Notes: generated by a model not told the origin, from the sequence alone. A DNA stretch of 64,000 nucleotides from UMGS1696 sp964623635 (GCA_964623635.1 CAZUUA010000007.1:21843-85842); one strand, 5' to 3'; positions 8,992 through 18,410 are shown, counted from the stretch's first letter. A program made the numbers and translations.

Positions 8992-10410
8992 TTATTTATG
9001 TTTCTTGGGTTTTTCCGGCTTCTTGGCTTCCACCAGCGGCTGACGGCTGACCTCATCCACATAGGCCGCACTTTTCTTGGAGCTGAAGATCTTGTCAAAT
9101 TCTCCGGTCAGGCTCACATCGTGGGACTGCTCGTCGTCCAGCAGCTCGTCCAGATCATCGGCTTGGGTGGCTGTGATATCCCCGGTGTTCATTGCCGGTG
9201 CTGGGGGATTGTCAGTGGGAGCCTGCACATTTGGCGTCAGGTATTCGCTGGCGATGTCGGAGAGAAAATCGGCTTCACTGTCGGCTTCGTCCGGTGTGTT
9301 CACCCGGGGTGCTTCCTCTGTCATGAGCGATTCGATATCCAAAGCATCAATGGCATCTTCGGCACCGTCCACGCCGCCTTTGGCATAGGCCGATAGCAGA
9401 TCCCGTTCCAAACCGGCCAGCAGATCCTCGTCCAGATCCGCATCGGTCTCGGCAGCGGTGCTCGTTTCAGCGGCAGGTGTCGGTGCTGCAGTGGTGTCTT
9501 CCTCCGGCTTCAGCATGGGTTCTTCCCAGATCTCATCGATCTCGTCTGTAGCAAAGTCCGATCCCGTTGCAGGCATCGGTCCCGTTGCAGGGGACTGTTT
9601 TTCGGCGGTGGCAGCAGCGTGGGCTTCGGCGACTTTGGCGACTTCCCAAAGGGTCTTGCCAGCCATTTGCTCGGCTTCGATGGCTTCCCGGGTCGCTTGC
9701 TTTTGCTTGTGCTCCTGCCAATCGATCCGCAGCAGATCCTCGTCTTCCTTTGCCGCAGAATTTTCCGCAGCAGGTTCGTACACCATATCGGTATCCGCAG
9801 TCGGTTCGTCTTCGGCGGTGTCGGCAGGTATATCCATCGTCAGCTCCTCTTTGGCCTTGTAGAAATCGTCCGTGAGCTGGGAGAGCTGATCCAAGGCTTC
9901 GATGTGGCTGGCGTACATGGCAAAGACCTTTTCCCGGAAGGCATCGATCTCTGCCACCAATCGATCGGCGGTGTTGTTGTGTCTGTGCAGCTGACGTTCG
10001 GCCTCCTGACAGGCATCGAGCTGCTCCTGCTGCCGAGTGTGGATCTCTGCCGCTTCCGTTTCGGCTTGTTTCAGGATACCGGCGGCGGCAGCTTCGGCCT
10101 TCGACAGGATCTGGGCTGCCTTCTGTTCGGCCTCTCGCACCAGTGCATTGGCAGCTGCTTTCTTTTCGGTCAGCATGGCATCGGCTTCGGCAGCGATCTT
10201 TGCCTTTTCCCGCAGTGCATCTTCCCGGAATTCATTTTGTCCGGCGGCTAAAACGGCCATTTTCTTTTTCAGCTCACTGCATTCCCGTACCACGGCGACG
10301 TACCGGTCGTTTACGTGCGCCAGGTAGGTATCCACTTCTTCGCAGGTATAGCCCCGTAGTGCCTTGGTAAACTGCATTTTCCGCAGTCCGGATTCTGTTT
10401 CTTTCGCCAT
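8992..10410 (-). CDS. divIVA: DivIVA-domain cell division protein
   Basis: A 472-residue protein. Residues about 10-60 are the DivIVA lipid-binding domain (MQFTKALRGYTCEEVDTYLAHVNDRY), followed by an Ala/Glu/Lys-rich coiled coil to about residue 200. Beyond that is a long acidic, low-complexity tail ending in a basic KKPEKPKKHK. DivIVA binds negatively curved membrane at poles and septa and recruits partners. The tail of about 270 residues makes it longer than Bacillus DivIVA. It lies in the ylm cluster between ylmH and lspA (18-base gap). Confidence 0.9.
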   Translation of the reverse strand: MAKETESGLRKMQFTKALRGYTCEEVDTYLAHVNDRYVAVVRECSELKKKMAVLAAGQNEFREDALREKAKIAAEADAMLTEKKAAANALVREAEQKAAQILSKAEAAAAGILKQAETEAAEIHTRQQEQLDACQEAERQLHRHNNTADRLVAEIDAFREKVFAMYASHIEALDQLSQLTDDFYKAKEELTMDIPADTAEDEPTADTDMVYEPAAENSAAKEDEDLLRIDWQEHKQKQATREAIEAEQMAGKTLWEVAKVAEAHAAATAEKQSPATGPMPATGSDFATDEIDEIWEEPMLKPEEDTTAAPTPAAETSTAAETDADLDEDLLAGLERDLLSAYAKGGVDGAEDAIDALDIESLMTEEAPRVNTPDEADSEADFLSDIASEYLTPNVQAPTDNPPAPAMNTGDITATQADDLDELLDDEQSHDVSLTGEFDKIFSSKKSAAYVDEVSRQPLVEAKKPEKPKKHK

Positions 10411-10506
10411 GATCGAGCCCCCTTTGTGAGGTTATGAAGTCAGATGTTAGATGTCAGAAGTCGGAAACCAAAGGCAGTGCCCTCTGACATTTTCAGATAA
10501 CGGAAG

Positions 10507-11385
10507 TTATTTATATTTGCGGCACAGGATCCGTTTCCGGCCGCGCTTGGTTTCTTCATCGGTGCGATCGATGCGGTACTTGCCATAGCCCCGGATGGTC
10601 AGCACGTCTCCGGCGTGGAGCTGCTTGTCCACATCCTCGATGGGCTCGTAGTTTCGTTCCACCAGTCCGGCACGCACCATGGCCGCCGCATCCTCACGGG
10701 ACAGGTTGGTCAGCGCCCGTACCACGCCGTCTACCCGTGGTGAGGCCGCCGTGACGGACAGGTTCTCGTACTGCCGTGGGACCGACCCGGTGGGATCGAT
10801 AGAGCAGGGGCGCACCGCTACGGCATCCCGGCCGATCTTCGTCAGGTTTTCGATGAGGTAGCTTGCCATCTCCGGCGTGGTAAAGACCAGAGCGCCTGCT
10901 TCGTCGACATTTGTTGAATCCACCACGATCTCACCCAGCACGGAACGTTCGATGCCCAGTGCCAATATGGCGCCCATGAAATCCCGGTGGGACAGGGTCG
11001 CAAAGCCGGAGCCGGTGATCTGCAGGGAAGTTAGCGGTATCTCCGCAGAAAACCCCGGTATATCGGTCAGCATCCGGACAAAATAGTCTTCTCTTGCCTC
11101 ATCCATGGCACCGGCAAAGCCACCTTTGACCACCGGTGCTTCGGTCGCAAGCCAATCCTCGACCTGCCAATAGGCTGCCGGGAAAATGGCCATGGTCCGA
11201 TCGCAGCTGCGACAGCCACCCCAGAAAAAGCAGTTTTCGGCAAGGCCGGCTTGGATCAATGCATCGTGGACCAGCAGTCGTTCCCGGGGCGTGAGAAACG
11301 CAGTAGCCGTTGTGGTGTATGCGGCTCCCCCGGCAAGCTCGATGGCTCTGGCGCACAGGAGCTGTTCTTCTCGTGTCATTTCCAT
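10507..11385 (-). CDS. ylmH: YlmH-family S4-domain RNA-binding protein
   Basis: A 292-residue protein. The N-terminal two thirds match the YlmH module (FLTPRERLLVHDAL, SHRDFMGAILALGIERSVLGEIVV), and the last 90 residues form an S4 RNA-binding domain (SREDAAAMVRAGLVERNYEPIEDVDKQLHAGDVLTIRGYGKYRI, key residues R, G, V, N and the GDxxxIRGxGK end). It is linked to ribosome function in Firmicutes and sits in the division cluster. The first ATG (11383-11385) is kept. The next ATG (residue 3) is equally possible. Confidence 0.9.
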   Translation of the reverse strand: MEMTREEQLLCARAIELAGGAAYTTTATAFLTPRERLLVHDALIQAGLAENCFFWGGCRSCDRTMAIFPAAYWQVEDWLATEAPVVKGGFAGAMDEAREDYFVRMLTDIPGFSAEIPLTSLQITGSGFATLSHRDFMGAILALGIERSVLGEIVVDSTNVDEAGALVFTTPEMASYLIENLTKIGRDAVAVRPCSIDPTGSVPRQYENLSVTAASPRVDGVVRALTNLSREDAAAMVRAGLVERNYEPIEDVDKQLHAGDVLTIRGYGKYRIDRTDEETKRGRKRILCRKYK

Positions 11386-11414
11386 ACGCTTTTCCTACCG
11401 TGCAAAATCTTCCA

Positions 11415-11681
11415 TTATATTAGAATGGCTAGGATGTTGATCAGAATGAACGTAAAGAAAAAAGCCATGTCGATGGGAAGCCCTTGAAACAGGTCGAACC
11501 GTTCCAGCAGCATCCGCACCGGGTAGATCACCGGCTCTGTGATCCCATAGAGAAACTGCACCAGCGCATTGTCTTCATCGATGGGAAACCAGCTCAGGAT
11601 CGCCCGACCCAGCATGAGCAGCTCCAGGATACTGAGCAGCAGCGAGAGAGTCGAGGTCAGAATATATAGCAGTGTATGCAA
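11415..11681 (-). CDS. yggT: YggT/YlmG-family membrane protein
   Basis: An 88-residue protein with two hydrophobic segments flanking the conserved AILSWFPIDEDNALVQFLYGITEPVIYPVR, the family signature. It sits in the bacterial division cluster in its usual place between sepF and ylmH. The start is chosen as TTG at 11679-11681, with AGGAG 8 bases upstream. A longer GTG start at 11723 has no ribosome site and would place an arm of a GGGTGT/ACACCC hairpin inside the gene. Its precise role in membrane or division organisation is not established. Confidence 0.85.
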   Translation of the reverse strand: MHTLLYILTSTLSLLLSILELLMLGRAILSWFPIDEDNALVQFLYGITEPVIYPVRMLLERFDLFQGLPIDMAFFFTFILINILAILI

Positions 11682-11809
11682 GACGAACACTCCTGTCAAG
11701 CCAGGGTGTATCCCGAAACACACCCTGTAAAAATGGGTACAGAAACAAAGCCCTGCGATACTATATTTGCAGCAGAGAATGTTTCTTGTATAAAATTATG
11801 TAGTGGGAA

Positions 11810-12355
11810 TCAGTTGAAGTCGCCGAATTCGTCTTCTACAGGGGTTTCCCGAACGGGTTCTTCTTCCCGTCTCTGCTGGGGACGACTGTTCAGCTTGGCA
11901 TCTCCCACGTCTACGTTGGAAGGCGTGAACACATAGGCCTGGTTGGCAATGCGCTTGAAGGAGCCATCGATGGAGTACACCACGCCAGCCAAAAAGTCGA
12001 TGAGTCGGCGAGAGGTCTCCTTGTTGGTGCTTTCCAGATTCAGGACCACGGTGCACTTGTTCAGCAGATGGTCAGCGATCTGGGATGCGCTGTCAAAGCT
12101 CTGGGGGCGAACGACCTGCATCTTGATGTTGTTGCCGGACAGACTGAGACCACCACCCATAGCCGGTGCCGGGTTCTGGGCAGGTGCACCCATACCGCCG
12201 TTCATAGGAGGATTCATGTTGCCTGCCATCTGCATATCGCTGTCGTCCTCTCCTTCGTTGTATCCATCGAAGCCGCCGTAGTAATCATCGTCGTATGCTT
12301 CGTCATATGCGTCGTTGGTGCCGGTCACTTTCTTGATTCGATCCATAAGTCCCAT
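11810..12355 (-). CDS. sepF: Cell division protein SepF
   Basis: A 181-residue protein. The N-terminus MGLMDRIKKVTG is the amphipathic membrane-binding helix, followed by an acidic, Tyr/Met/Gly-rich linker. Residues about 75-150 form the SepF fold that binds FtsZ (KMQVVRPQSFDSASQIADHLLNKCTVVLNLE, RRLIDFLAGVVYSIDGSFKRIANQAYVFTPSNVDV). An acidic tail follows. SepF anchors FtsZ filaments at the membrane in Gram-positive bacteria. It lies between yggS and yggT with gaps of about 120 bases on each side. No clear promoter of its own was found. Confidence 0.95.
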   Translation of the reverse strand: MGLMDRIKKVTGTNDAYDEAYDDDYYGGFDGYNEGEDDSDMQMAGNMNPPMNGGMGAPAQNPAPAMGGGLSLSGNNIKMQVVRPQSFDSASQIADHLLNKCTVVLNLESTNKETSRRLIDFLAGVVYSIDGSFKRIANQAYVFTPSNVDVGDAKLNSRPQQRREEEPVRETPVEDEFGDFN

Positions 12356-12475
12356 TTTTAGCCTCCGTTTTATTGAAAACTACCTTTCGAGTATGTTTTT
12401 GAATTTTATATATCACTATCCATGGACGGATCCACCGATAACAGTACCACAGATCCGTTGGGATATAGCGTTTAC

Positions 12476-13186
12476 TTAATTATAATTTCTGGCTCCAAAG
12501 AGTGCGCTTCCCACTCTCACCAGGGTAGCCCCTTCTGCAATAGCGTCGGCGAAGGTATCGCTCATGCCCATGGACAAAATAGGCTCCTCTATATTATGCG
12601 TGTTTTTTCCGAAAAAGTCAATAAAAATCCGATAAGATTCTTGAAAATATTTTCGCAAAGCCGCTTTTTCGTCACAGATCGGTGCAACGACCATCATGCC
12701 GCGCAGTTTCAGCGAGGGCATTTCGGCGATGCGTGCGAGAAACTCCGGTGCTTCTTCCGGCAGGACGCCGCTTTTGGCTTCCTCACGACCGGCATTGACC
12801 TGTACCAGAATGGGGGTCACCACGCCGTGCTTGTCACTTTGCCGGGCAATTTCCTCCGCCAGATGCACCGAATCTACGGAATGGATCAGGTCTGCTTTGC
12901 CGATGAGATACTTGACCTTGTTGGTCTGCAGATGCCCGATGAAGTGGTATTGCCCCAGAGGATGCACCACATCGTATTTCTCCGTGAACTCTACCTGTCG
13001 GTTTTCACCGGCCATGGTCAGTCCGCAGTGGGACATGAGATAGGCGATATCCTCGGCCGGGTAGGTCTTGGAGGCTGCCAACAGAGACACCGGGGCACCG
13101 GCGCCACGCTTGACAACAGCTTCATCGATCTGCTCCCGGATCCGACTGTAGTTGTCGGCAAGCTCGATTTTTCTTTGTTCCGTCAT
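12476..13186 (-). CDS. yggS: YggS/PROSC-family pyridoxal-phosphate homeostasis protein
   Basis: A 236-residue alanine-racemase-like barrel. The PLP lysine is in LLAASKTYPAED, and AGENRQVEFTEKYD, YHFIGHLQTNKVKYL, SVDSVHLAEEI, LRGMMVVAP and LSMGMSDTFADAIAEGATLVRVGSALFGARNY are the family blocks. It buffers PLP and has no known catalytic reaction. In Firmicutes it is typically next to sepF, as here. The frame opens upstream of 13186. The ATG used starts MTEQRK, and neither this nor the two upstream candidates has a good ribosome site. Confidence 0.93.
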   Translation of the reverse strand: MTEQRKIELADNYSRIREQIDEAVVKRGAGAPVSLLAASKTYPAEDIAYLMSHCGLTMAGENRQVEFTEKYDVVHPLGQYHFIGHLQTNKVKYLIGKADLIHSVDSVHLAEEIARQSDKHGVVTPILVQVNAGREEAKSGVLPEEAPEFLARIAEMPSLKLRGMMVVAPICDEKAALRKYFQESYRIFIDFFGKNTHNIEEPILSMGMSDTFADAIAEGATLVRVGSALFGARNYN

Positions 13187-13283
13187 ATGAAAACCCATTC
13201 GTTTCTGATCTATGTTTTTGCCCACGATTTAACAAATTTTCCGTCAGGGAAATTTTCAGCCGTGGGGCGTATTGCGTTACTAT

Positions 13284-14612
13284 TTAGCTACTCTTTTCTC
13301 CCACGGCGATGACCTTGCCTACCTCCAGGCCGGTGCCTTCGGTGATGATCACGTCGTTCATCCGGAGCCAGCCGTAGAGGCTACCGTCTTCCGTGCCGTC
13401 GGTGGTTTCTCCACTGATACAGATGTAGTAGCCGTCGCCTTCGTACACGATCTGGATCCGCTTGAAGACCACGGTCACCTCGTCCAGCACGTACACGCCC
13501 TCGTAGCCGTCCAGAATGCGCACGGCCGAGGTGGGTACGGAAAAGCCACGATATTCTGCCGTTGCCACCTGGACCGGCTGCATACGGGTATAATCGAAGC
13601 CATCGGGCATTTTCTCACATAGGAACACGGCGATGGCACCGGTGCCGGGCAGCTCCGGGATCACGGTCTGCAGCCTCATTTGCAGGGTCGTGTTGCCGTT
13701 GTAGGGAAAGGTCAGAGAATAGCTGTAGCCATCCACCAGAGATGCGGCTTCTGCTTTGGTCATGGGACACGCCACGTACCAGCGAAAATCCGTCACCAGC
13801 TTGCCTACGCATTGGCTGCTGCCGCTGTAGGTTTCCGGCTCCACGGTGATCAGGGACATGAATTCGTCATAGGTCATGCCTGTCAGCTCGTTTGCCGGAA
13901 AGAGCGCTTCGTAGCCATCCACCGTGGACGGGGAAAAATAATAGCTGGCTTGGGGTGCATAGCAGGTCTCCAGGCAGGCGCCCAGCTGGGAACGCAGTGC
14001 GGCCTTTTCATCCTGTAGTGTGCGGATCCGTGCGGTATAGTTCAGGGACGTGCCGCTGCCGGTTGCGGAGCTTGCAGCAAAGATCTCACGCTTCTGGATG
14101 CTCAGTAGCAGATCCGTCCGCATGGTCACCGCCTCGTCCAGTGCGCCGCTTTCCACTTGGGTGCGGATGTTCTGGACATTTTGGAAGATCGCCGATTCTA
14201 GTCCGGAGGTGCTGACCTGGGACACATCCTCGTCGGCGCTTTTGGTCAGCAGCTCCAATTGGGTCTCCAGCTCGGTCAGTCGCGCCAATATATCCGGTGA
14301 GGTGCCCTCGTAGATGTCCGCCACTTTGTCGTAGCGAGCCAATCGGGTGCCATCGGACACAGCCGGTCTGACGCTGCCGTAACCAGCCGTGCCGCCGTAC
14401 AGCACCTTTTCGCTGCGGAATATGTACCCATCGGCGTGTATGATCTGGCTTTCGTCCACATACACGGCGTTTTGCAGTCCCAAAGTCTCCTCGAAGCTTT
14501 CGGTCAGGTGATAGGAGATATAGAAAATAATGCCCAGAGCCAGAGCACCGCTGCCAAGGGTGACAAGGGTCCGCTTTAAGTATTGCTTATTGAATAGATC
14601 AAAAAAACGCAT
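13284..14612 (-). CDS. HlyD-like membrane-anchored protein of the division cluster
   Basis: A 442-residue protein with one membrane segment at about residues 18-35 (LGSGALALGIIFYISY), then an extracytoplasmic part with a biotinyl/lipoyl-like half (GYIFRSEKVLYGG), a predicted coiled coil around residues 105-220 and a C-terminal beta-barrel region (GFSVPTSAVRILDGYEGVYVL). This matches the HlyD efflux-adaptor-like proteins found next to yggS-sepF in clostridia. No cognate transporter lies nearby, so an adaptor role is not shown; a cell-envelope role in division is equally likely. It is the first gene of the cluster. Confidence 0.75.
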   Translation of the reverse strand: MRFFDLFNKQYLKRTLVTLGSGALALGIIFYISYHLTESFEETLGLQNAVYVDESQIIHADGYIFRSEKVLYGGTAGYGSVRPAVSDGTRLARYDKVADIYEGTSPDILARLTELETQLELLTKSADEDVSQVSTSGLESAIFQNVQNIRTQVESGALDEAVTMRTDLLLSIQKREIFAASSATGSGTSLNYTARIRTLQDEKAALRSQLGACLETCYAPQASYYFSPSTVDGYEALFPANELTGMTYDEFMSLITVEPETYSGSSQCVGKLVTDFRWYVACPMTKAEAASLVDGYSYSLTFPYNGNTTLQMRLQTVIPELPGTGAIAVFLCEKMPDGFDYTRMQPVQVATAEYRGFSVPTSAVRILDGYEGVYVLDEVTVVFKRIQIVYEGDGYYICISGETTDGTEDGSLYGWLRMNDVIITEGTGLEVGKVIAVGEKSS

Positions 14613-14652
14613 TGCCCGGTCTGGGTCTCCTTCTGTAGGCAGTATCTACTAT

Positions 14653-14658
14653 ATTATA
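14653..14658 (-). promoter_or_regulatory. Extended -10 promoter of the division cluster
   Basis: Minus strand TGTGGTATAAT gives an extended -10 (TATAAT at 14653-14658) 41 bases before the HlyD-like ATG. No good -35 is visible at 17-18 bases. Confidence 0.55.
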
Positions 14659-14757
14659 CCACAAAAATGGGTCGAATTATCCGTTTGAAATGATTGTTAA
14701 CAATAATTTCAAAAATGGCGGTGTAAAAAGGAAAAAAGCCGCAAGGAAATACGAAAA

Positions 14758-14795
14758 CAGCCTGGTCTGTGCCGGAAAGACGACAGACCAGGCTG
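14758..14795 (-). terminator. Terminator after yhaN
   Basis: A perfect 13-bp stem CAGCCTGGTCTGT/ACAGACCAGGCTG with a 12-base loop, followed on the minus strand by TTTTCGTATTT. It separates the YhaN/YhaO transcript from the division cluster. Confidence 0.85.
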
Positions 14796-14858
14796 GAAGA
14801 TCGTGTGATATTGTCTTGCCTGTTGGGACGATGGGATACGCTTTTGGGTGATGGGAAT

Positions 14859-17024
14859 CTATGCCATTTGCAGCACGGTACAGCCCAGGGCTTCCCCCAG
14901 TCTTGCTTCGTCACTACGGCAGGAGAACAGCAGGCATTGTCCACCGGTGTGGCACATGGCAGACAGCGCTTTGGCCAGTCGGGTCTCGTCCACGGCGGCA
15001 AAGGTCTCGTCAAAGACCATGGGTGGGATCTCTCTGCCGTTGTCGCCAAACAGGGTGTGTGCCAGTGCCAGACGCAGGGATATGTACGCCAGGTCAGCGG
15101 TTCCCTTGGAGAGCAGCTCCACCGAAGCGGTGCCATCGTCTGTGGTGTATTGGAGACCAAAGGCGGCGTCCATGGCGATGTGGCGGTATTTGCCGTCGGT
15201 GGCTTCTTCCATGGCAGTGGAGGCACGGCGGGTCACAGTGGGGATCACGGTGGTACGCAGGCTTTCTCCGGCCAGACGCAGGGCTTCCAGTGCCAGCGAA
15301 TAGCCGGCGTGCTGCTTTTTCAGCTCACGAAGCTCCTCCTTGGCCGTGTCCAGCAGTCCTGCCAGCAGATCCGGCGACCGACCTTCATTGGCGCACAGTG
15401 CGGCATAAGCGGCTTCCAGTTCGGCTTCCTTCTTGGACTGGGCACGCCAGGTACCGATGGTGAAGTCCCGTTCCTTTTGCGCTTTGGCAAGACTGTCGGC
15501 GTCCAGCTGCAGTGCGGCCTTGCCTATGGGTGTGGTCATGAGCTGCTTGTATTCTGCCACCACGGCAGCTCTGTCCAAACCGGCTGTGGCTTCCTGCAGG
15601 GCACCCAATCGGCCGCTGAGGTTTTCCACCTTGGCACGGACGGTATCCCGGTCGGCGGCAGCTTTATCGGCTTTTTTTCGCAAGGCTTCCAGGGTTTCTG
15701 CCGGGTCGTTTGCCTTATGGGGAACACCGCAGGCGTCGGCCAATGTATACAGACGGGCAACGTTTTCCACCGACCAGGTACCCACAGAGGTCTCGGCCGG
15801 TGCGCTTTCGGTGGATTCGGCCATTTCGTCCAGCTCGTCCAGGGTATCCACGCCCCATTCGTCCAGGATCGCATCCAGCTTGGCAAGGTTTTTGCCCTGC
15901 ATCACATAGAACACGATGCCCACGATCACGCAGACTGCCATGAGTCCAAAGGGAAAGAGGAACTGGGGAAAGCCGAAATACGCCATGATGGCACCGGCTG
16001 CCAGAGAGACAAGTCCGGCAATGGCCATTACGATGGTCACCGCCAAAAACAGCCGGGATTTGGATTCTAAATATTCGCCTTCCTCTAAGGCAGCGGCGGC
16101 TTCTTCGTTACGCATACGCAGCGTGCCACTGGTCTCGGCAGCTTTGACAGCCTCTGTTTCCAGTGCATCCAGCTGGGTGTGCAGATCGCTGAACGGTGGG
16201 GCAGACAGGACGTCCAGGGCATTTTGGTAGCTTTTGAGCTTGGTGGCGGTGTCGTCGGCGGCTGCGATCTTCCGGCAGGTAGCGATGACCTCGGCAGCAG
16301 ACGTCAATGCTTCCAGACCGTTCTTTTTGTCTTCCATTTCCTGCCGTTTGGCTGTGGCAGTGCGCAGGGCCACCTCGGTTTCCATCCGGCGATCGGCTTT
16401 GGTTTGTGCGGCGGTCAGTGCTTCTTCCAGCTGTGCCACCTCTTCTTCCTTTTCCCGGATCTTTCCACCGGCAGAATTTTTCGGCAGCAGTTCCCGTCTG
16501 GCCTGATCCAGCTTGGCGGTGGCTCGTTTGAAGTCCACGTTTTCATCGGCGGTGTGAAGCATATTTTCCACGGCGCCGGCCAAACTGGAGCCATCGGGAC
16601 GCACGGCACCCAGCTGTCCCACAAAGGCGGTGCTGGTGAAGACCGATTCGTTTACGCCAAAGAAATATTGTCCCGGTTCCTTTTCCGGCAGGATCCGATT
16701 GGTACGGGTGTCCACGATCTGGACCATGTCCCGGATACTTTCCCGGCTGCCGTCGATGCTTGTGGAACGTTCGATGCGCCACAGATTGCCGTCCGCTTCG
16801 GTGACACAGGTGATCCAGCCGCCGACACGGGTACCTGTGAAATACCGGGTGCGGTCGGGACTGCCCTTTTGTCCGGGACCGTAGAAGATATATTTGAGGA
16901 AGGCCGCCAAGGTCGATTTCCCGGATTCGTTGGGACCTTCCAGCACATTCACGCCTTCGGAAAGCCGGAAGGAACGATCGTGAAAAAGTCCAAACGATTG
17001 GATATAAATTTCTTGAATTTTCAT
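14859..17024 (-). CDS. yhaN: YhaN-like SMC/SbcC-type ATPase with an internal membrane hairpin
   Basis: A 721-residue ATPase. Walker A is GPNESGKST at residues 30-38. The C-terminus has the signature LLSKGTADLAYISLRLALA and Walker B PPMVFDETFAAVDE. Between lie coiled coils interrupted at about residues 322-373 by two hydrophobic segments (FLAVTIVMAIAGLVSLAAGA and FLFPFGLMAVCVIVGIVFYVM), as in Bacillus YhaN. It should partner the Mre11-like YhaO encoded just upstream (11-base gap), probably in DNA end processing. The start ATG at 17022-17024 follows GGAGGAACCT. The frame is open further upstream but there overlaps yhaO. Confidence 0.88.
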   Translation of the reverse strand: MKIQEIYIQSFGLFHDRSFRLSEGVNVLEGPNESGKSTLAAFLKYIFYGPGQKGSPDRTRYFTGTRVGGWITCVTEADGNLWRIERSTSIDGSRESIRDMVQIVDTRTNRILPEKEPGQYFFGVNESVFTSTAFVGQLGAVRPDGSSLAGAVENMLHTADENVDFKRATAKLDQARRELLPKNSAGGKIREKEEEVAQLEEALTAAQTKADRRMETEVALRTATAKRQEMEDKKNGLEALTSAAEVIATCRKIAAADDTATKLKSYQNALDVLSAPPFSDLHTQLDALETEAVKAAETSGTLRMRNEEAAAALEEGEYLESKSRLFLAVTIVMAIAGLVSLAAGAIMAYFGFPQFLFPFGLMAVCVIVGIVFYVMQGKNLAKLDAILDEWGVDTLDELDEMAESTESAPAETSVGTWSVENVARLYTLADACGVPHKANDPAETLEALRKKADKAAADRDTVRAKVENLSGRLGALQEATAGLDRAAVVAEYKQLMTTPIGKAALQLDADSLAKAQKERDFTIGTWRAQSKKEAELEAAYAALCANEGRSPDLLAGLLDTAKEELRELKKQHAGYSLALEALRLAGESLRTTVIPTVTRRASTAMEEATDGKYRHIAMDAAFGLQYTTDDGTASVELLSKGTADLAYISLRLALAHTLFGDNGREIPPMVFDETFAAVDETRLAKALSAMCHTGGQCLLFSCRSDEARLGEALGCTVLQMA

Positions 17025-17035
17025 AGGTTCCTCCG

Positions 17036-18142
17036 TTATTCCACGATATTTTCGCCGGCCAGCGCAGCCAGAGCATACCGCAGTGCCCGCAGTGCCGTAT
17101 CCTTTTCTTCCGGTGTACCTGAGGTCAGTGCCGGAGAAAGTGTGCGGTACAGAGCCCCACGGATGCCGGGATCTGCAGAAAGTGTGGCAAGGTCGGGCAT
17201 GGTCTTGTCCTGGATCTGCAAGCAGAACAGACCCATATCGCCCAGCAGGTCGCCGCTTATCACCAGACCATCGCCAGTCAAGCCGGTATAGCGCAGCCGG
17301 AGCAGTGTATCCTCGCCGTATTTGTGGGAAGCGATGTAGTCGGCGGTGGCAGAGCGAACATCGGCCATGGTGGCACAGCCGGTGATGTCCAGGGAACCGG
17401 TCTCGTAGCGGCGTTTGGAGAAGCGCACCCGTTTCATACGCACGGCAGCAGTGGCGCCATTTTTCTCGATCTCCACCACGCAGGCACCCTTGGGACCGGT
17501 CTCCGAAAAGTCTCTGCCTTCCAGACAACCGCAGTAGGCCCATTGTGCGCCGGAGTGGTCGCCGGACTGTGGTGGATTGTGGATGTGCCCCAGAGCAGCG
17601 TAGTCGGCACCAAAGGCGTTCAGCAGCTCTTGGGAAAGTGGAGCATAGCGGTCGTCGCCGGTGATATCGCCGTGGCACAGCAGCAGATGGATCTGGTCGC
17701 CTTCCACGTGGTGACCGGCAACGGGGCTTTCAGGTAGCTCCGGTGCAGAGAAGCCATAGCCCCACACGGTCAGGTTTTTCTCCGGAAAGGAGATGCTGGT
17801 CAGTGTGGGATCGAGGAATAGGTGGACGTTTGCCGGAAAGGAGTTGGTACGCCAAACGCTGTCGGTGTCGGCATAGTCGTGGTTACCGGTGGCGATGCAG
17901 ACGATCCCGCCGAACTTTTCGAATTCGCTGCATAAAAGCTGGATGGTCTCTCTTGTGACATAGCGGCCATCGAACACGTCCCCGGCCAGCATCACGGCAT
18001 CCACGCCATTCATGCGAGCGTAGGTCATCATGGAGGTGAAGGCAGCACGCAGTTCGTTTTTGCGGATCTGGGCCCGACGTTCGTCGAGAGAAGCAAATGC
18101 CGCATCCAGGTGCAGGTCTCCTGTATGTAATATTTTTAACAT
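17036..18142 (-). CDS. yhaO: YhaO-like metallophosphoesterase (SbcD/Mre11 family)
   Basis: A 368-residue protein with the calcineurin-like metal motifs in order: KILHTGDLHLD, VMLAGDVFDGRYV, IATGNHDY, LLLCHGDIT and AALGHIHNPPQ. These bind two Mn ions in SbcD/Mre11 nucleases. The ATG at 18140-18142 has AAAGGAT 6 bases upstream and starts the conserved MLKILHTGD. The longer open frame upstream is rejected because it runs towards the promoter and lacks a ribosome site. It forms a two-gene transcript with the YhaN-like ATPase. By analogy it acts on DNA ends, and the substrate is inferred. Confidence 0.9.
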   Translation of the reverse strand: MLKILHTGDLHLDAAFASLDERRAQIRKNELRAAFTSMMTYARMNGVDAVMLAGDVFDGRYVTRETIQLLCSEFEKFGGIVCIATGNHDYADTDSVWRTNSFPANVHLFLDPTLTSISFPEKNLTVWGYGFSAPELPESPVAGHHVEGDQIHLLLCHGDITGDDRYAPLSQELLNAFGADYAALGHIHNPPQSGDHSGAQWAYCGCLEGRDFSETGPKGACVVEIEKNGATAAVRMKRVRFSKRRYETGSLDITGCATMADVRSATADYIASHKYGEDTLLRLRYTGLTGDGLVISGDLLGDMGLFCLQIQDKTMPDLATLSADPGIRGALYRTLSPALTSGTPEEKDTALRALRYALAALAGENIVE

Positions 18143-18237
18143 AGGTGTATCCTTTTGATGTGGAAGCATAGTTGATATGGATAAACTTCGAAAGCGGGAC
18201 AGACCCACGGGTACATGGATCTACAATATCCCACCTT

Positions 18238-18266
18238 AGTATAGCATATTTGGCTGTCCGGTGCAA
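18238..18266 (-). promoter_or_regulatory. Promoter of yhaO-yhaN
   Basis: Minus strand TTGCAC (18261-18266), 17 bases ending TGC, TATACT (18238-18243). A leader of about 90 bases follows before the yhaO ATG. Confidence 0.8.
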
Positions 18267-18297
18267 GATGTAATTTGTGAAAAATATGAAGAAGAAG

Positions 18298-18325
18298 AAA
18301 AAAGCACCCGTGATGGATGCTTTTT
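18298..18325 (-). terminator. Terminator after the nucleoside hydrolase gene
   Basis: Minus strand AAAAAGCA, 11-base loop, TGCTTTTTTCTTCTTC. A short stem with a strong T tract, directly upstream of the yhaO promoter. Confidence 0.75.
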
Positions 18326-18410
18326 GGGGGAATTTTGGGGAATATGGAAAACGTACCAAAAATTAGCCTTATGGAGTTGTGTTTGCAAGATCGTTTTCTG
18401 CGCTGTCCTG

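Noticed and set aside
11700..11726. Terminator between sepF and yggT (CAGGGTGT/ACACCCTG)
   Set aside because: On the minus strand no T run follows the hairpin, so it is more likely a leader structure than a terminator.
14859..17678. A 939-codon reading for the YhaN-like gene
   Set aside because: The first 218 codons overlap yhaO in another frame and have no homology; the Walker A domain starts at the ATG at 17024 with a good ribosome site.
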